From CAZWXH01 sp964637725 (GTDB lineage Bacteria > Bacillota_I > Bacilli_A > Erysipelotrichales > Coprobacillaceae): a DNA stretch of 20,175 bases. The stretch spans positions 1 through 20,175 of the forward strand of contig CAZWXH010000024.1 of NCBI GenBank assembly GCA_964637725.1, read 5' to 3'. The translations under genes and the position numbers were made by a program. Positions within the stretch are counted from its first letter, which is position 1; each line of letters starts with the position of its first letter. The notes beneath the pieces are model-generated. The model did no database searches and was not told the DNA's origin. It saw nothing but the letters and a program-made list of their open reading frames with translations. Shown here piece after piece: positions 1 to 9,055 of this stretch.

Positions 1-252
1 GTTAGCTCCACCAACACGTCTTACTTTTAATTCAAGTACAGGCATAATGTTGTTGATTGCTTGATCAAATACTTCCATTGCAGGGTTTCCAGTTTTTTCT
101 TCAACTTTTTTAAATGCTTCATATAAGATGTTTTGAGCAACACCTTTTTTACCATCAAGCATAATATTGTTAATTAATTTTGTGATTACCTTTGAATTAT
201 AAATTGGATCAGGTAATACATCTCTTTTCGCAACTTGTCCTTTTCTAGGCAT
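1..252 (-). CDS. rpsG: 30S ribosomal protein S7, C-terminus beyond window
   Basis: S7 is a primary 16S rRNA-binding protein that nucleates the head of the 30S subunit. The first 84 residues are present and begin MPRKGQVAKR; the start of the protein, the LPDPIYNS stretch and the VRRVGGAN segment near residues 77-84 are typical of bacterial S7. The ATG at 250-252 follows an AGGAGG ribosome site about 8 nt upstream. The gene lies 25 nt after rpsL, the standard str-operon order, and is cut by the window edge rather than truncated. Known for the family in some bacteria: S7 represses its own operon translationally; no such site can be judged here. Identification is secure. Confidence 0.97.
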   Translation of the reverse strand, partial: MPRKGQVAKRDVLPDPIYNSKVITKLINNIMLDGKKGVAQNILYEAFKKVEEKTGNPAMEVFDQAINNIMPVLELKVRRVGGAN

Positions 253-277
253 TAGTTTTTCCTCCTATCTCTAATTT

Positions 278-691
278 TTAAGCTTTAGGCTTTTTAGCTC
301 CATAATGTGAGCGTCCTTGCATACGATCTTTAACTCCAGCACAGTCCATAGTACCACGAATAATATGGTAACGAACCCCTGGTAAGTCTTTAACACGTCC
401 TCCACGAATTAAAACAACACTATGTTCTTGTAGGTTGTGTCCAATCCCTGGGATATATGCTGTAACTTCTAAACCGTTTGATAAACGAACACGGGCATAT
501 TTACGTAAAGCCGAGTTAGGTTTCTTAGGTGTCATAGTAGCAACACGTGTACATACACCACGCTTTTGAGGCGCACTAACTTCTGTAGGTTTTTTCAACA
601 AAGAGTTATATCCTCTATTTAACGCAGGTGATTTAGATTTAGTCGTTTTTTCATTACGACCTTTTCTGACTAATTGATTAATTGTAGGCAT
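278..691 (-). CDS. rpsL: 30S ribosomal protein S12
   Basis: S12 sits at the decoding centre of the 30S subunit and controls translational accuracy. The 137-residue product begins MPTINQLVRK, carries the PQKRGVCTRV and TPKKPNSALRK segments near residues 41-63, and ends in the usual KKPKA tail. Lys56 and Lys57 (the PKKPN loop) and the Lys of VKDLPGVRYH are intact, so no classical streptomycin-resistance substitution is visible. I chose the ATG at 689-691 because it follows an AGGAAAGGAG ribosome site and matches the family start; an upstream in-frame start would add nine residues with no family match. It is the first gene of a unit with its own promoter and is followed by rpsG. Confidence 0.97.
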   Translation of the reverse strand: MPTINQLVRKGRNEKTTKSKSPALNRGYNSLLKKPTEVSAPQKRGVCTRVATMTPKKPNSALRKYARVRLSNGLEVTAYIPGIGHNLQEHSVVLIRGGRVKDLPGVRYHIIRGTMDCAGVKDRMQGRSHYGAKKPKA

Positions 692-781
692 TTTGTTTCT
701 CCTTTCCTCTATTAACACACAATTCCGGGTGTTTCAATTTCTTTTAGAATAAAATGCACTCTAAGACGAGCACCGTAGACA

Positions 782-810
782 ATAATACGATAATAATCCC
801 TTAAAGTCAA
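782..810 (-). promoter_or_regulatory. Sigma-A-type promoter for rpsL-rpsG
   Basis: On the minus strand, TTGACT (805-810) and TATTAT (782-787) are separated by exactly 17 bp, close to the sigma-A consensus. It lies just downstream of the rpoC terminator and gives an estimated leader of about 85 nt before the rpsL ATG. It would make the str genes transcriptionally independent of rpoBC. Confidence 0.8.
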
Positions 811-830
811 TACTTTTTTAATTTTTTTTA

Positions 831-867
831 TAAAAAAAGAGATAGACTATTTTCATAGTTTATCCCT
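831..867 (-). terminator. Intrinsic terminator after rpoC
   Basis: Read on the minus strand, AGGGATAAACTA (856-867) pairs with TAGTCTATCTCT (838-849), giving a 12-position stem with one mismatch and one G-U pair, a short A-rich loop and then a run of seven U (831-837 region). It begins 5 nt after the rpoC stop codon and would end the rpoBC transcript. Confidence 0.85.
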
Positions 868-872
868 TTGAA

Positions 873-3800
873 TTATTCTTCTACTGATGCAAATTGTTCT
901 TCAGAATCAGCATTTAATAAATCATCAGACAAAATTTCTGCTTCTAATAATTCAGCTTCCGCTAATTCCTTTGCTTTTCTTTCTTCTTCTAACTCTCTTG
1001 CGATTGTCTCAGGAGATTTTAAAGCACCTCTTAAACCTGTACCAGCTGGTAATAATTTACCAATAATAACATTTTCTTTAAGTCCTTTTAGAACATCAGT
1101 CTTTCCTTTGATTGCAGCATCAGTTAAGATTTTTGTTGTTTCTTGGAATGATGCAGCCGATAAGAATGATTCAGTTTCTAATGAAGCTTTTGTAATACCT
1201 AATAAAATAGGTCTTCCAACTGCTGGACGTTTATTTTCACGTAAGACTTCATCGTTTGATTCAGTGAATCTTTGTACATTAACATGTGTACCTGGAAGTG
1301 TTCCAGTATCTCCACCTTCAACAACACGAATCTTCTTTAACATTTGTCTAACAATAACTTCGATATGTTTATCTGAAATTTCAATCCCTTGTAAACGATA
1401 TACCTTTTGAACTTCTTTTAAGATATAGTTTTCAACAGCTGAAACATCAGCAACCGCTAATAACTCTTTTGGATCAATTGATCCTTCAGTGATTTTAGCA
1501 CCAATTGTCATTTGATCACCAACAGAAACTCTTAGCTTAGCACCATAAGGAGCTAAATAACTCTTTGTTTCTAAGTTGTTAGAAACAACAACTTCAGCAC
1601 GACCACTGTTATCAATAATGTTTGTAACTTCACCTTCGATTTCAGAAATAATAGATTTTGCTTTTGGATTTCTAGCTTCAAATAACTCTTGAATACGTGG
1701 TAACCCTTGAGTGATATCAGCACCACCAGCAACTCCACCCATGTGGAATGTACGCATTGTTAACTGAGTACCAGGTTCCCCGATTGACTGAGCAGCCATA
1801 ATACCAATTGCTTCTCCTATCATAACTTCTTCACCTGTCGCTAAGTTACGACCATAACATTTTCTACAAATACCTTTTTTCGCTTTACATCCAAGAACTG
1901 AACGAATTTCAACTTCTTCTATTCCAGCTTCAGTAATTTCTTTAGCAATTGTTTCATCCATTAAACCACCAGCCCCAACAATGATTTCTCCTGTTGTTGG
2001 ATGAACGATATCTTTTTGTGAATAACGTCCAACAAGTCTGTCATATAACGGAACAATACTAGAGTTATCTGAAGTATTGTATAATTCAGTAACCATTAAT
2101 CCTTTATCAGTTCCACAATCATCTTCAGTAATGATAACTTCTTGTGCAACATCAACCAAACGTCTAGTTAAGTAACCAGAGTCAGCTGTCTTTAATGCTG
2201 TATCGGTAGAACCTTTACGAGCACCATGGGTAGAAATAAAGAATTCAGATGCAGTTAATCCTTCTCTAAATGAAGATTTGATAGGTAACTCAATTGTTTC
2301 CCCTTTAGGGTTAGACATTAATCCACGCATACCAACTAACTGTGTAAAGTTAGAGATATTACCACGGGCACCAGAGTCTGACATGATGAAGATTGGATTC
2401 TTAGTATCAGCTTCGAATTCTTCCTTAACAACATTTTGAACTTGGTCCTTAACGCCTTCCCAAAGTTTAATAACTGCATTACTTCTTTCTTCTTCAGTAA
2501 GTTTTCCTTTACGATATAAACCTTTAATAACTTCTAACTTAGCGTCAGCCGCATCAAATAATTCATATTTATTTTCAGGAACTTGAATATCATATACAGA
2601 TACTGTAATCCCGGCAATCGTTGAATAAAAGAAACCTTGATCTTTCAATTTATCAAGCATCGCTGTTGTTTCAGTCGTCTTGCTTGTTTTAAACACTTGA
2701 TTAATGATATTTCCTAAAGCTTTTTTACCTAATGGTTTAATGATTTCTTGAGCTGCAATATGAGCTTTAATATCAGTCCCCATTGGTACAAAGTATTTAT
2801 CAGGAGTTGCTTCTAAACTATTAGAACTTGTATCATTAATGAATGGGAAAGTTCCATCAAAAATTTGGTTAAAGATAATTTTTCCCACACTTGTAATTAA
2901 ATAACTATTGTTTTGAGCATCAGTGAAAGTCGTATTATTTAAAGACTTTCCTCTAATAGCAACTCTTGAATGTAAATGAACTGTTTTAGCATCATAAGCC
3001 ATCAATACTTCATTCACATCAGCAAAGACACTACCTTCACCAATTTTTCCAGCTTCTTCTAATGTTAAATAATAATTACCTAACACCATATCTTGAGAAG
3101 GTGTAACGATTGGTTTTCCATCTTTAGGTCCTAAGATATTTCCTGAACCTAACATTAATTGTCTTGCTTCTTGGATTGCTTCTTCACCTAAAGGTACATG
3201 GACTGCCATTTGGTCACCATCAAAGTCAGCATTGAACGCTGGCGTTACAAGAGGGTGAAGACGAATTGCACGTCCTTCTACTAATTTTGGTTCAAAGGCT
3301 TGAATACCAAGTCTATGAAGTGTCGGTGCACGGTTAAGTAATACTGGATGTTGTTTAATAACTTCTTCAACAATTGGCCAAATAGAATCTTCCATTCTAT
3401 CGATCAATCTTTCTGCTGCTTTAATGTTAGTCGCAATTTGTTCTCTTACTAAACCACTAATAACAAACGGTTTAAATAAGTTCAATGCCATCTCACGTGG
3501 AATTCCACATTGATACATTTTCAAATCAGGACCAACCGCGATAACAGAACGACCAGAATAGTCAACACGCTTTCCTAATAAGTTTTGTCTGAAACGTCCT
3601 TGTTTCCCTTTTAAAGTATGGCTTAAAGACTTTAATGGTCTTCCACCAGCTCCTGTAATTGGTTTAGAACGACGACCGTTATCAATCAAAGCATCTACTG
3701 CTTCTTGTAACATACGTTTTTCGTTTTGGACGATAATTGAAGGAGTTCCTAACTCTAACAATTTCTTTAAACGATTATTACGTGTAATAACACGTCTATA

Positions 3801-4571
3801 TAGATCATTTAAATCACTTGTCGCAAAACGTCCACCATCCAATTGTAACATTGGTCTTAAATCAGGTGGGATAACTGGAAGAACATCAAGAATCATCCAT
3901 TCTGGTTGATTTGTAGATGCTCTAAAAGCTTCAATAGCTTCCAATCTCTTTATTAATTTCGCACGTTTTTGACCTTGTGCTTCTTTTAAGTCTTTTGTAA
4001 CATTTTCAAACTCACTATCAAGATCTACTTTTTGAAGTAACACTTTAATAGCTTCTGCACCAGTTTTTGCATCAAATTGACTACCAAACTTTTCATAACA
4101 GTTACGATAATCTCTTTCTGATAAAACTTGTTTGTATTCTAATGGAGTATTTCCTTTATCCGTAACAACATAAGAAACAAAATAAATAATTTCTTCTAAT
4201 TGTTTTGGAGACATATCAAGAATAAGACCCATTCTTGAAGGAATCCCTTTTAAATACCAGATATGAGCAACCGGAGTTGCAAGTTCAATGTGACCCATAC
4301 GTTCACGACGGACTGAAGATTTCGTAACTTCAACGCCACAACGATCACAAACCACACCTTTATATCTTACTTTCTTATACTTACCACAACTACATTCCCA
4401 ATCTTTAGAAGGACCAAAGATTTTTTCACAGAATAAACCATCTTTTTCTGGTTTTTGAGAACGATAGTTAATTGTTTCTGGTTTTCTTACCTCACCATAA
4501 GACCATTCACGAATTTTTTCTGGAGAAGCTAAACCAATTTGAATTGCTGAAAAATTATTAATATCTGCCAT
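873..4571 (-). CDS. rpoC: DNA-directed RNA polymerase subunit beta-prime
   Basis: Beta-prime is the catalytic clamp subunit of RNA polymerase. The 1232-residue protein has the N-terminal zinc ribbon (Cys60, Cys62, Cys75, Cys78), the Mg-binding NADFDGDQ motif at about 447-454 (Asp449, Asp451, Asp453), the second zinc site (Cys819, Cys895, Cys902, Cys905) and a conserved trigger-loop/bridge region with GARKGSTDTALKTADSGY. The length is close to that of Bacillus RpoC, with no large lineage insertion. The acidic C-terminus ends EEQFASVEE. The ATG at 4569-4571 follows AGGAGG, and this ribosome site overlaps the rpoB TAG stop, so translation of the two genes is probably coupled. A terminator follows directly. 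Confidence 0.98.
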   Translation of the reverse strand: MADINNFSAIQIGLASPEKIREWSYGEVRKPETINYRSQKPEKDGLFCEKIFGPSKDWECSCGKYKKVRYKGVVCDRCGVEVTKSSVRRERMGHIELATPVAHIWYLKGIPSRMGLILDMSPKQLEEIIYFVSYVVTDKGNTPLEYKQVLSERDYRNCYEKFGSQFDAKTGAEAIKVLLQKVDLDSEFENVTKDLKEAQGQKRAKLIKRLEAIEAFRASTNQPEWMILDVLPVIPPDLRPMLQLDGGRFATSDLNDLYRRVITRNNRLKKLLELGTPSIIVQNEKRMLQEAVDALIDNGRRSKPITGAGGRPLKSLSHTLKGKQGRFRQNLLGKRVDYSGRSVIAVGPDLKMYQCGIPREMALNLFKPFVISGLVREQIATNIKAAERLIDRMEDSIWPIVEEVIKQHPVLLNRAPTLHRLGIQAFEPKLVEGRAIRLHPLVTPAFNADFDGDQMAVHVPLGEEAIQEARQLMLGSGNILGPKDGKPIVTPSQDMVLGNYYLTLEEAGKIGEGSVFADVNEVLMAYDAKTVHLHSRVAIRGKSLNNTTFTDAQNNSYLITSVGKIIFNQIFDGTFPFINDTSSNSLEATPDKYFVPMGTDIKAHIAAQEIIKPLGKKALGNIINQVFKTSKTTETTAMLDKLKDQGFFYSTIAGITVSVYDIQVPENKYELFDAADAKLEVIKGLYRKGKLTEEERSNAVIKLWEGVKDQVQNVVKEEFEADTKNPIFIMSDSGARGNISNFTQLVGMRGLMSNPKGETIELPIKSSFREGLTASEFFISTHGARKGSTDTALKTADSGYLTRRLVDVAQEVIITEDDCGTDKGLMVTELYNTSDNSSIVPLYDRLVGRYSQKDIVHPTTGEIIVGAGGLMDETIAKEITEAGIEEVEIRSVLGCKAKKGICRKCYGRNLATGEEVMIGEAIGIMAAQSIGEPGTQLTMRTFHMGGVAGGADITQGLPRIQELFEARNPKAKSIISEIEGEVTNIIDNSGRAEVVVSNNLETKSYLAPYGAKLRVSVGDQMTIGAKITEGSIDPKELLAVADVSAVENYILKEVQKVYRLQGIEISDKHIEVIVRQMLKKIRVVEGGDTGTLPGTHVNVQRFTESNDEVLRENKRPAVGRPILLGITKASLETESFLSAASFQETTKILTDAAIKGKTDVLKGLKENVIIGKLLPAGTGLRGALKSPETIARELEEERKAKELAEAELLEAEILSDDLLNADSEEQFASVEE

Positions 4572-4584
4572 TCATCGTTTCCTC

Positions 4585-7500
4585 CTATTCTTCGTTACTT
4601 TCTTTTTCATCAAAGAGACCATCAACAAGTTCATCTAAATCATCAAAAGATTCTTCTTCATTGTCAAAATCTCCAGTTACTTCTTCTTCCACAACTTCTT
4701 CAACTGCTGTTTCAGGAGCTGGGATATCATCAATCGAAGTTGGGAAACGACGTTCCTCATCTTCAATTTTTCTTTCATCAATTTCTTGACCATCTTCATC
4801 AAGCATACGAATATCCAATGATAAAGCTTGTAATTCTTTCTTTAAAACTCTAAATGATTCAGGTAATCCTGGATCAGGTAACTTTTGACCCTTAACAATT
4901 GCTTCATAAGTCTTCACACGTCCTACAACATCATCAGACTTCACAGTTAAGATTTCACGTAATGTATATGCTGCACCATAAGCTTCAAGTGCCCACACTT
5001 CCATTTCCCCAAATCTTTGTCCACCGTTTTGAGCCTTACCACCAAGTGGTTGTTGCGTAACTAATGAGTATGGTCCAACTGATCTTGCATGTAGTTTATC
5101 ATCAACCATGTGGGCCAATTTAATCATATACATGATACCAACTGAAACCTTAGAATCAAAATATTCACCAGTTAATCCTGAAATCACTGGTTGTTTTCCA
5201 TCTTCAGGCATGTTTGCTTGTTTCATAATATCAACAAGATCCTTAGAATTAATACCATCAAAGGCTGGTGTTGCATAATACAACCCTAACTCTTTAGCAG
5301 CATAACCTAAGTGAAGTTCTAATACTTGTCCAATGTTCATACGAGAAGGAACCCCTAATGGGTTTAACATAATGTCTAAAACTGTTCCGTCTTCTAAGTG
5401 TGGCATATCTTCGATTGGTAGAATTTTAGAGATAACCCCTTTATTACCATGACGACCTGCCATTTTATCTCCCTCAGAGATTTTACGTTTTTGAACAATA
5501 TAAACTTTAACAACTTTATTAACACCTGGTTGAAGTTCATCACCAGTTTTTCTTGAGAAAACTTTAATATCATGAATGATACCAGCTCCACCATGAGGAA
5601 CTCTTAATGAATTGTCTTTTACTTCTCTTGATTTTTCACCAAAAATAGCTAATAACAATTTTTCTTCAGCTGATAATTCAGCTTGTCCTTTAGGCGTAAC
5701 CTTACCAACTAAAATATCGCCTTCTTTAACTTCAGCACCAATCATAATGATACCTTCGCTGTTTAAGTTCTTACGTGCATCTTCTCCAACGTTAGGAATA
5801 TCTCTTGTGATTTCTTCTGGGCCAAGTTTAGTATCACGACATTCAATACTATACTCTTCAATATGAATAGATGTATAAACATCATCTTTTACTAGTCTTT
5901 CAGACATAATAACAGCATCTTCATAGTTATAACCATTCCATGTCATGAAACCAACCAATACATTTTGTCCTAAAGCAAGTTCACCTTGTTCCATTGATGG
6001 ACCATCGGCTAAAACTTCACCCTTTAAAACTTTATCCCCTACTTTAACAATAGGTCTATGGTTAATACATGTTCCAGCATTTGAAATTGTAAACTTAGAT
6101 AAACGATAATTCTTAGCACCGCTATCTCCTTCAATAACAACTTTCATAGCATCTACATATGTGACAACACCTGCTTCTTTAGCAACAATTGCTGCTCCAG
6201 AATCTCTTGCTGCTTGGTATTCCATACCAGTTCCAACAAGTGGTGTATGTGGATTTAATAATGGTACTGCTTGACGTTGCATGTTGGCACCCATCAAAGC
6301 ACGTGTTGCATCATCGTTTTCCAAGAAAGGAATACATGAAGTTGCAACTGAAACGATTTGTTTAGGTGAAATGTCAATAAAATCAACTTCACTAGGCTTA
6401 GCCATAATATTTTCACCTAAATGACGTGAGATAACTTGTTCATCAACAATTTCATTATCATCAGAAATAAGAACTTTTGCTTGTGCAATAATATAGTTCT
6501 TTTCTTCATCAGCAGTTAAATAACGAATATCACCTTCATCAATTATACTATTATTAACTTTACGATAAGGTGTTTCAATAAATCCATATTGATTAATCTT
6601 TGCATAAGATGCAAGAGTAGAAATTAATCCAATGTTTGGTCCTTCAGGTGTTTCAATTGGACAAATACGACCATAATGAGATGGATGGACGTCACGGACT
6701 TCATATCCTGCTCTATCTCTAGATAAACCACCAGGCCCTAAAGCAGATAAACGACGTTTATTTGTTAATTCGGCAAGAGGATTGATTTGATCCATGAATT
6801 GAGATAATTGAGATGATGAAAAGAATTCTTTCATCGCTGAAGTTAATGGACGAATATTTGTTAATGATTGAGGTGTTACACTATCAACTTCTGATAATGA
6901 CATTCTTTCTTTAACGACTCTCTCCATTCTAGATAAACCAATTCTAAATTGGTTTTGAATTAATTCACCAACAGAACGAACACGTCTATTTCCTAAATGA
7001 TCAATATCATCTAATAAACCAATTCTATCCATTAAGTTAACTCTATCTTCAGAAGCTAAATCTAAACAATCATAAATATCAACTAAGTTAAGCATATAAG
7101 AATATGCTGCTAACATATCAGAGATCGTTACATATTTACAATCTAAAGATAAGTCAGTTCCAACCACTTTCATTTTCTTTGACTTAGATTCGTCAACAAA
7201 AATTTCAACTGATTGAATAGCCCCATTTGAATTCATAAATTCATTTGTTTTCACTTCTGTTGTATGTGCCCCTGCTTCAAATACAGGTTTTAATAAATCA
7301 ACTTTATCTTTAGTCAATAAAGTTCCTTTTTTCATAACAACTTTGCCGTTAATATCTTTGATATCTTCAGCTAAAACACGATTAGTAATACGGTCTAATA
7401 AACTCAATTTTTTACCAAGTTTAAAACGACCAGCACGAGCTAAATCATATCTTTTTGCATCAAAAAACTTAGCAAATAATAATGTATTCGCACCCTCTAA

Positions 7501-8241
7501 AGTAGCTGGTTCACCAGGTCTTAATTTATTGTAAATTTCGATTAAAGCTTCATCAGTATTGTGAGTAGGATCCTTAGCAAGAGTATTTCTTACAAATTCA
7601 TGATCACCTAAAACATTAATAATGTCTTCATCACTACTTAATCCTAAAGCACGTAAAAGGATCGTACCAGGAATCTTACGAGTTCTATCAATACGTACGT
7701 TTAAAATATCTTTTGCATCATTTTCAAATTCTAACCATGTCCCACGTGAAGGAATAATACTACCAGTAAACACTGTCTTCCCACTCTTGTCCATAGCCTC
7801 AGCAAAATATGCCCCTGGAGAACGAACTAATTGTGAAACGATAACACGTTCTGCACCATTAATAATAAAAGTTCCAGAGTCTGTCATGAGTGGAAAATCA
7901 CCCATAAACACTTCATTTTCTTTGATTTCGCCAGTTCCATTGTTCACTAAACGAAGAGTTGCACGAATAGGTGCTGAATAATTCGCATCTCTATCCTTTG
8001 CTTCATCTACTGAATATTTTGCATCATCAAAACGACAATCCACAAATTCTAATGTTAAAGTATCATTAAAATTGCTGATTGGATAAACATCATTAAATAC
8101 TTCTTTAATTCCCTCATTCTTGAACCAATCATATGAATCTGTTTGAATTTCTACCAAATTTGGTAGTTCTAAAGACCCACTAATTCTTGAATAATTACTA
8201 CGTTTAATACGACTTTTTAATTGAGTCACATTCTTTTCCAA
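4585..8241 (-). CDS. rpoB: DNA-directed RNA polymerase subunit beta, natural Rif-site variant
   Basis: Beta forms the other half of the RNA polymerase active-site cleft and holds the rifampicin pocket. The 1218-residue protein shows the ELPNLVEIQTDSYDWF start region, the Rif-determining region at about 480-500, GDKMAGRHGNKG and the C-terminal GEMEVWALEAYGA segment, followed by an acidic tail of about 60 residues. In the Rif region Asp516 and Ser531 (E. coli numbers) are kept, but His526 is Asn (residue 494), Asn518 is Ile and Ser522 is Ala. The start is taken as TTG at 8239-8241: AAGGAGTG lies about 10 nt upstream and the resulting N-terminus (KNVTQLKSRIKRSNYSR) aligns with the family. Residues 1-6 are therefore slightly uncertain. 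It is co-transcribed with rpoC, with 13 nt between the genes. Confidence 0.98.
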   Translation of the reverse strand: MEKNVTQLKSRIKRSNYSRISGSLELPNLVEIQTDSYDWFKNEGIKEVFNDVYPISNFNDTLTLEFVDCRFDDAKYSVDEAKDRDANYSAPIRATLRLVNNGTGEIKENEVFMGDFPLMTDSGTFIINGAERVIVSQLVRSPGAYFAEAMDKSGKTVFTGSIIPSRGTWLEFENDAKDILNVRIDRTRKIPGTILLRALGLSSDEDIINVLGDHEFVRNTLAKDPTHNTDEALIEIYNKLRPGEPATLEGANTLLFAKFFDAKRYDLARAGRFKLGKKLSLLDRITNRVLAEDIKDINGKVVMKKGTLLTKDKVDLLKPVFEAGAHTTEVKTNEFMNSNGAIQSVEIFVDESKSKKMKVVGTDLSLDCKYVTISDMLAAYSYMLNLVDIYDCLDLASEDRVNLMDRIGLLDDIDHLGNRRVRSVGELIQNQFRIGLSRMERVVKERMSLSEVDSVTPQSLTNIRPLTSAMKEFFSSSQLSQFMDQINPLAELTNKRRLSALGPGGLSRDRAGYEVRDVHPSHYGRICPIETPEGPNIGLISTLASYAKINQYGFIETPYRKVNNSIIDEGDIRYLTADEEKNYIIAQAKVLISDDNEIVDEQVISRHLGENIMAKPSEVDFIDISPKQIVSVATSCIPFLENDDATRALMGANMQRQAVPLLNPHTPLVGTGMEYQAARDSGAAIVAKEAGVVTYVDAMKVVIEGDSGAKNYRLSKFTISNAGTCINHRPIVKVGDKVLKGEVLADGPSMEQGELALGQNVLVGFMTWNGYNYEDAVIMSERLVKDDVYTSIHIEEYSIECRDTKLGPEEITRDIPNVGEDARKNLNSEGIIMIGAEVKEGDILVGKVTPKGQAELSAEEKLLLAIFGEKSREVKDNSLRVPHGGAGIIHDIKVFSRKTGDELQPGVNKVVKVYIVQKRKISEGDKMAGRHGNKGVISKILPIEDMPHLEDGTVLDIMLNPLGVPSRMNIGQVLELHLGYAAKELGLYYATPAFDGINSKDLVDIMKQANMPEDGKQPVISGLTGEYFDSKVSVGIMYMIKLAHMVDDKLHARSVGPYSLVTQQPLGGKAQNGGQRFGEMEVWALEAYGAAYTLREILTVKSDDVVGRVKTYEAIVKGQKLPDPGLPESFRVLKKELQALSLDIRMLDEDGQEIDERKIEDEERRFPTSIDDIPAPETAVEEVVEEEVTGDFDNEEESFDDLDELVDGLFDEKESNEE

Positions 8242-8281
8242 GTCCGCTTCACTCCTTATTGATTATCTCTATCTCTATGTC

Positions 8282-8308
8282 AAAAGCATAGCAAAAAACA
8301 CTGCTTTT
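8282..8308 (-). other. Stem-loop in the rpoB leader
   Basis: On the minus strand AAAAGCA (8302-8308) and TGCTTTT (8282-8288) form a perfect 7-bp stem around a 13-nt U-rich loop, about 40 nt before the rpoB start. There is no following U-tract, so it does not look like a terminator. A role in mRNA stability or translation control is possible but not shown. Confidence 0.35.
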
Positions 8309-8328
8309 TAGATATGAGTAGGCATTGT

Positions 8329-8360
8329 ATTATACTAGCATAGTCAATAGTGTTAGTCAA
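8329..8360 (-). promoter_or_regulatory. Probable promoter for rpoB-rpoC
   Basis: A perfect TATAAT (-10) lies at 8329-8334 on the minus strand. Upstream are two copies of TTGACTA (TTGACT at 8355-8360 and at 8342-8347). Neither has ideal spacing: 20 bp for the distal copy, 7 bp for the proximal one. The -10 placement, about 90 nt before the rpoB start and after the ybxB stop, makes a promoter here likely, but the true -35 is unclear. Confidence 0.5.
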
Positions 8361-8409
8361 TATAAAATTTAAAAAATCAATATTTATTTTGACAACCTAA
8401 AATTCAGTG

Positions 8410-9003
8410 TTATTTAATAGATTTTAATATAAAATATCCTTTATCCTTTGTCACAATTTGACAATTCTGAAAAACCTCTTCCATTTTCTTTTTAGCAGAT
8501 AAAGCACCTTGCTTTTTTTGAATTACAATAATTAATTCTCCTTGTTGATTTAAATGATTATATGCTTTTTCAAGAATTTCAAAAACAACTTTTTTTCCTG
8601 CTCTTATTGGTGGGTTAGACACAATAATATCAAAGTGTCCTGTAACATCTTCATAGATGTTACTCTTATACGCTTTAATATGATCAAGTTTATTTAATTC
8701 AATAGACTGATTTGTTAATGAAATTGCTCTTTCATTAACATCGATCAATTCAACATCTAACCATGGATACTCTGTTTTCAAGGAAATTCCCAGTGTTCCA
8801 TATCCACAACCAACATCTAACAAAGACATCTGTTGTTTTTGAATGTCCATACATTCAAGCAATACTCTCGATCCATAATCAACACGTTCCTTTGAGAAAA
8901 CACCAATATCACTTAGAAAAGTAATTTGATGTTTTCGATAAGTAAAAGGAATACGTGTTTGTTTGGATTTTAAATCAACATTATTTGTATAATAATGTGT
9001 CAT
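8410..9003 (-). CDS. ybxB: RsmC-like class I SAM-dependent methyltransferase (YbxB family)
   Basis: The 197-residue protein resembles Bacillus YbxB, a predicted RNA methyltransferase of the RsmC group. It shows the SAM-binding motif LLDVGCGYGT at about 61-70, an acidic motif-II region (ELIDVNERA, about 85-93) and the family-specific NPPIRAGK at 130-137, where NPP is the usual catalytic-loop signature of base-N-methyltransferases. The ATG at 9001-9003 is chosen because AGGAG lies 5 nt upstream; an in-frame TTG 15 nt earlier lies in the ribosome site and terminator tail. It sits between rplL and rpoB, as in Bacillus. The rplL terminator ends right at its ribosome site, so expression probably depends on read-through. 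The RNA target is unknown. Confidence 0.9.
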   Translation of the reverse strand: MTHYYTNNVDLKSKQTRIPFTYRKHQITFLSDIGVFSKERVDYGSRVLLECMDIQKQQMSLLDVGCGYGTLGISLKTEYPWLDVELIDVNERAISLTNQSIELNKLDHIKAYKSNIYEDVTGHFDIIVSNPPIRAGKKVVFEILEKAYNHLNQQGELIIVIQKKQGALSAKKKMEEVFQNCQIVTKDKGYFILKSIK

Positions 9004-9015
9004 AGTTTCTCCTAA

Positions 9016-9042
9016 CAAAAAAGCCCTTATAAAAGGGCTTTG
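9016..9042 (-). terminator. Terminator between rplL and ybxB
   Basis: On the minus strand AAGCCCTT and AAGGGCTT form a perfect 8-bp stem with a TTAT loop, followed by TTTTT. It starts about 14 nt after the rplL stop and its U-tract runs into the ybxB ribosome site. It should cut down transcription from the abundant rplJ-rplL message into ybxB and rpoB. Confidence 0.85.
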
Positions 9043-9055
9043 TTTTGTGTAACAA

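Noticed and set aside
278..691. Streptomycin-resistance mutation in S12
   Set aside because: Both Lys of the PKKPN loop and the VKDLP Lys are wild-type.
868..1410. 180-codon plus-strand open frame opposite the rpoC 3' end
   Set aside because: It is a Ser/Asn-rich shadow of rpoC with no ribosome site or family likeness; rpoC is certain in the other frame.
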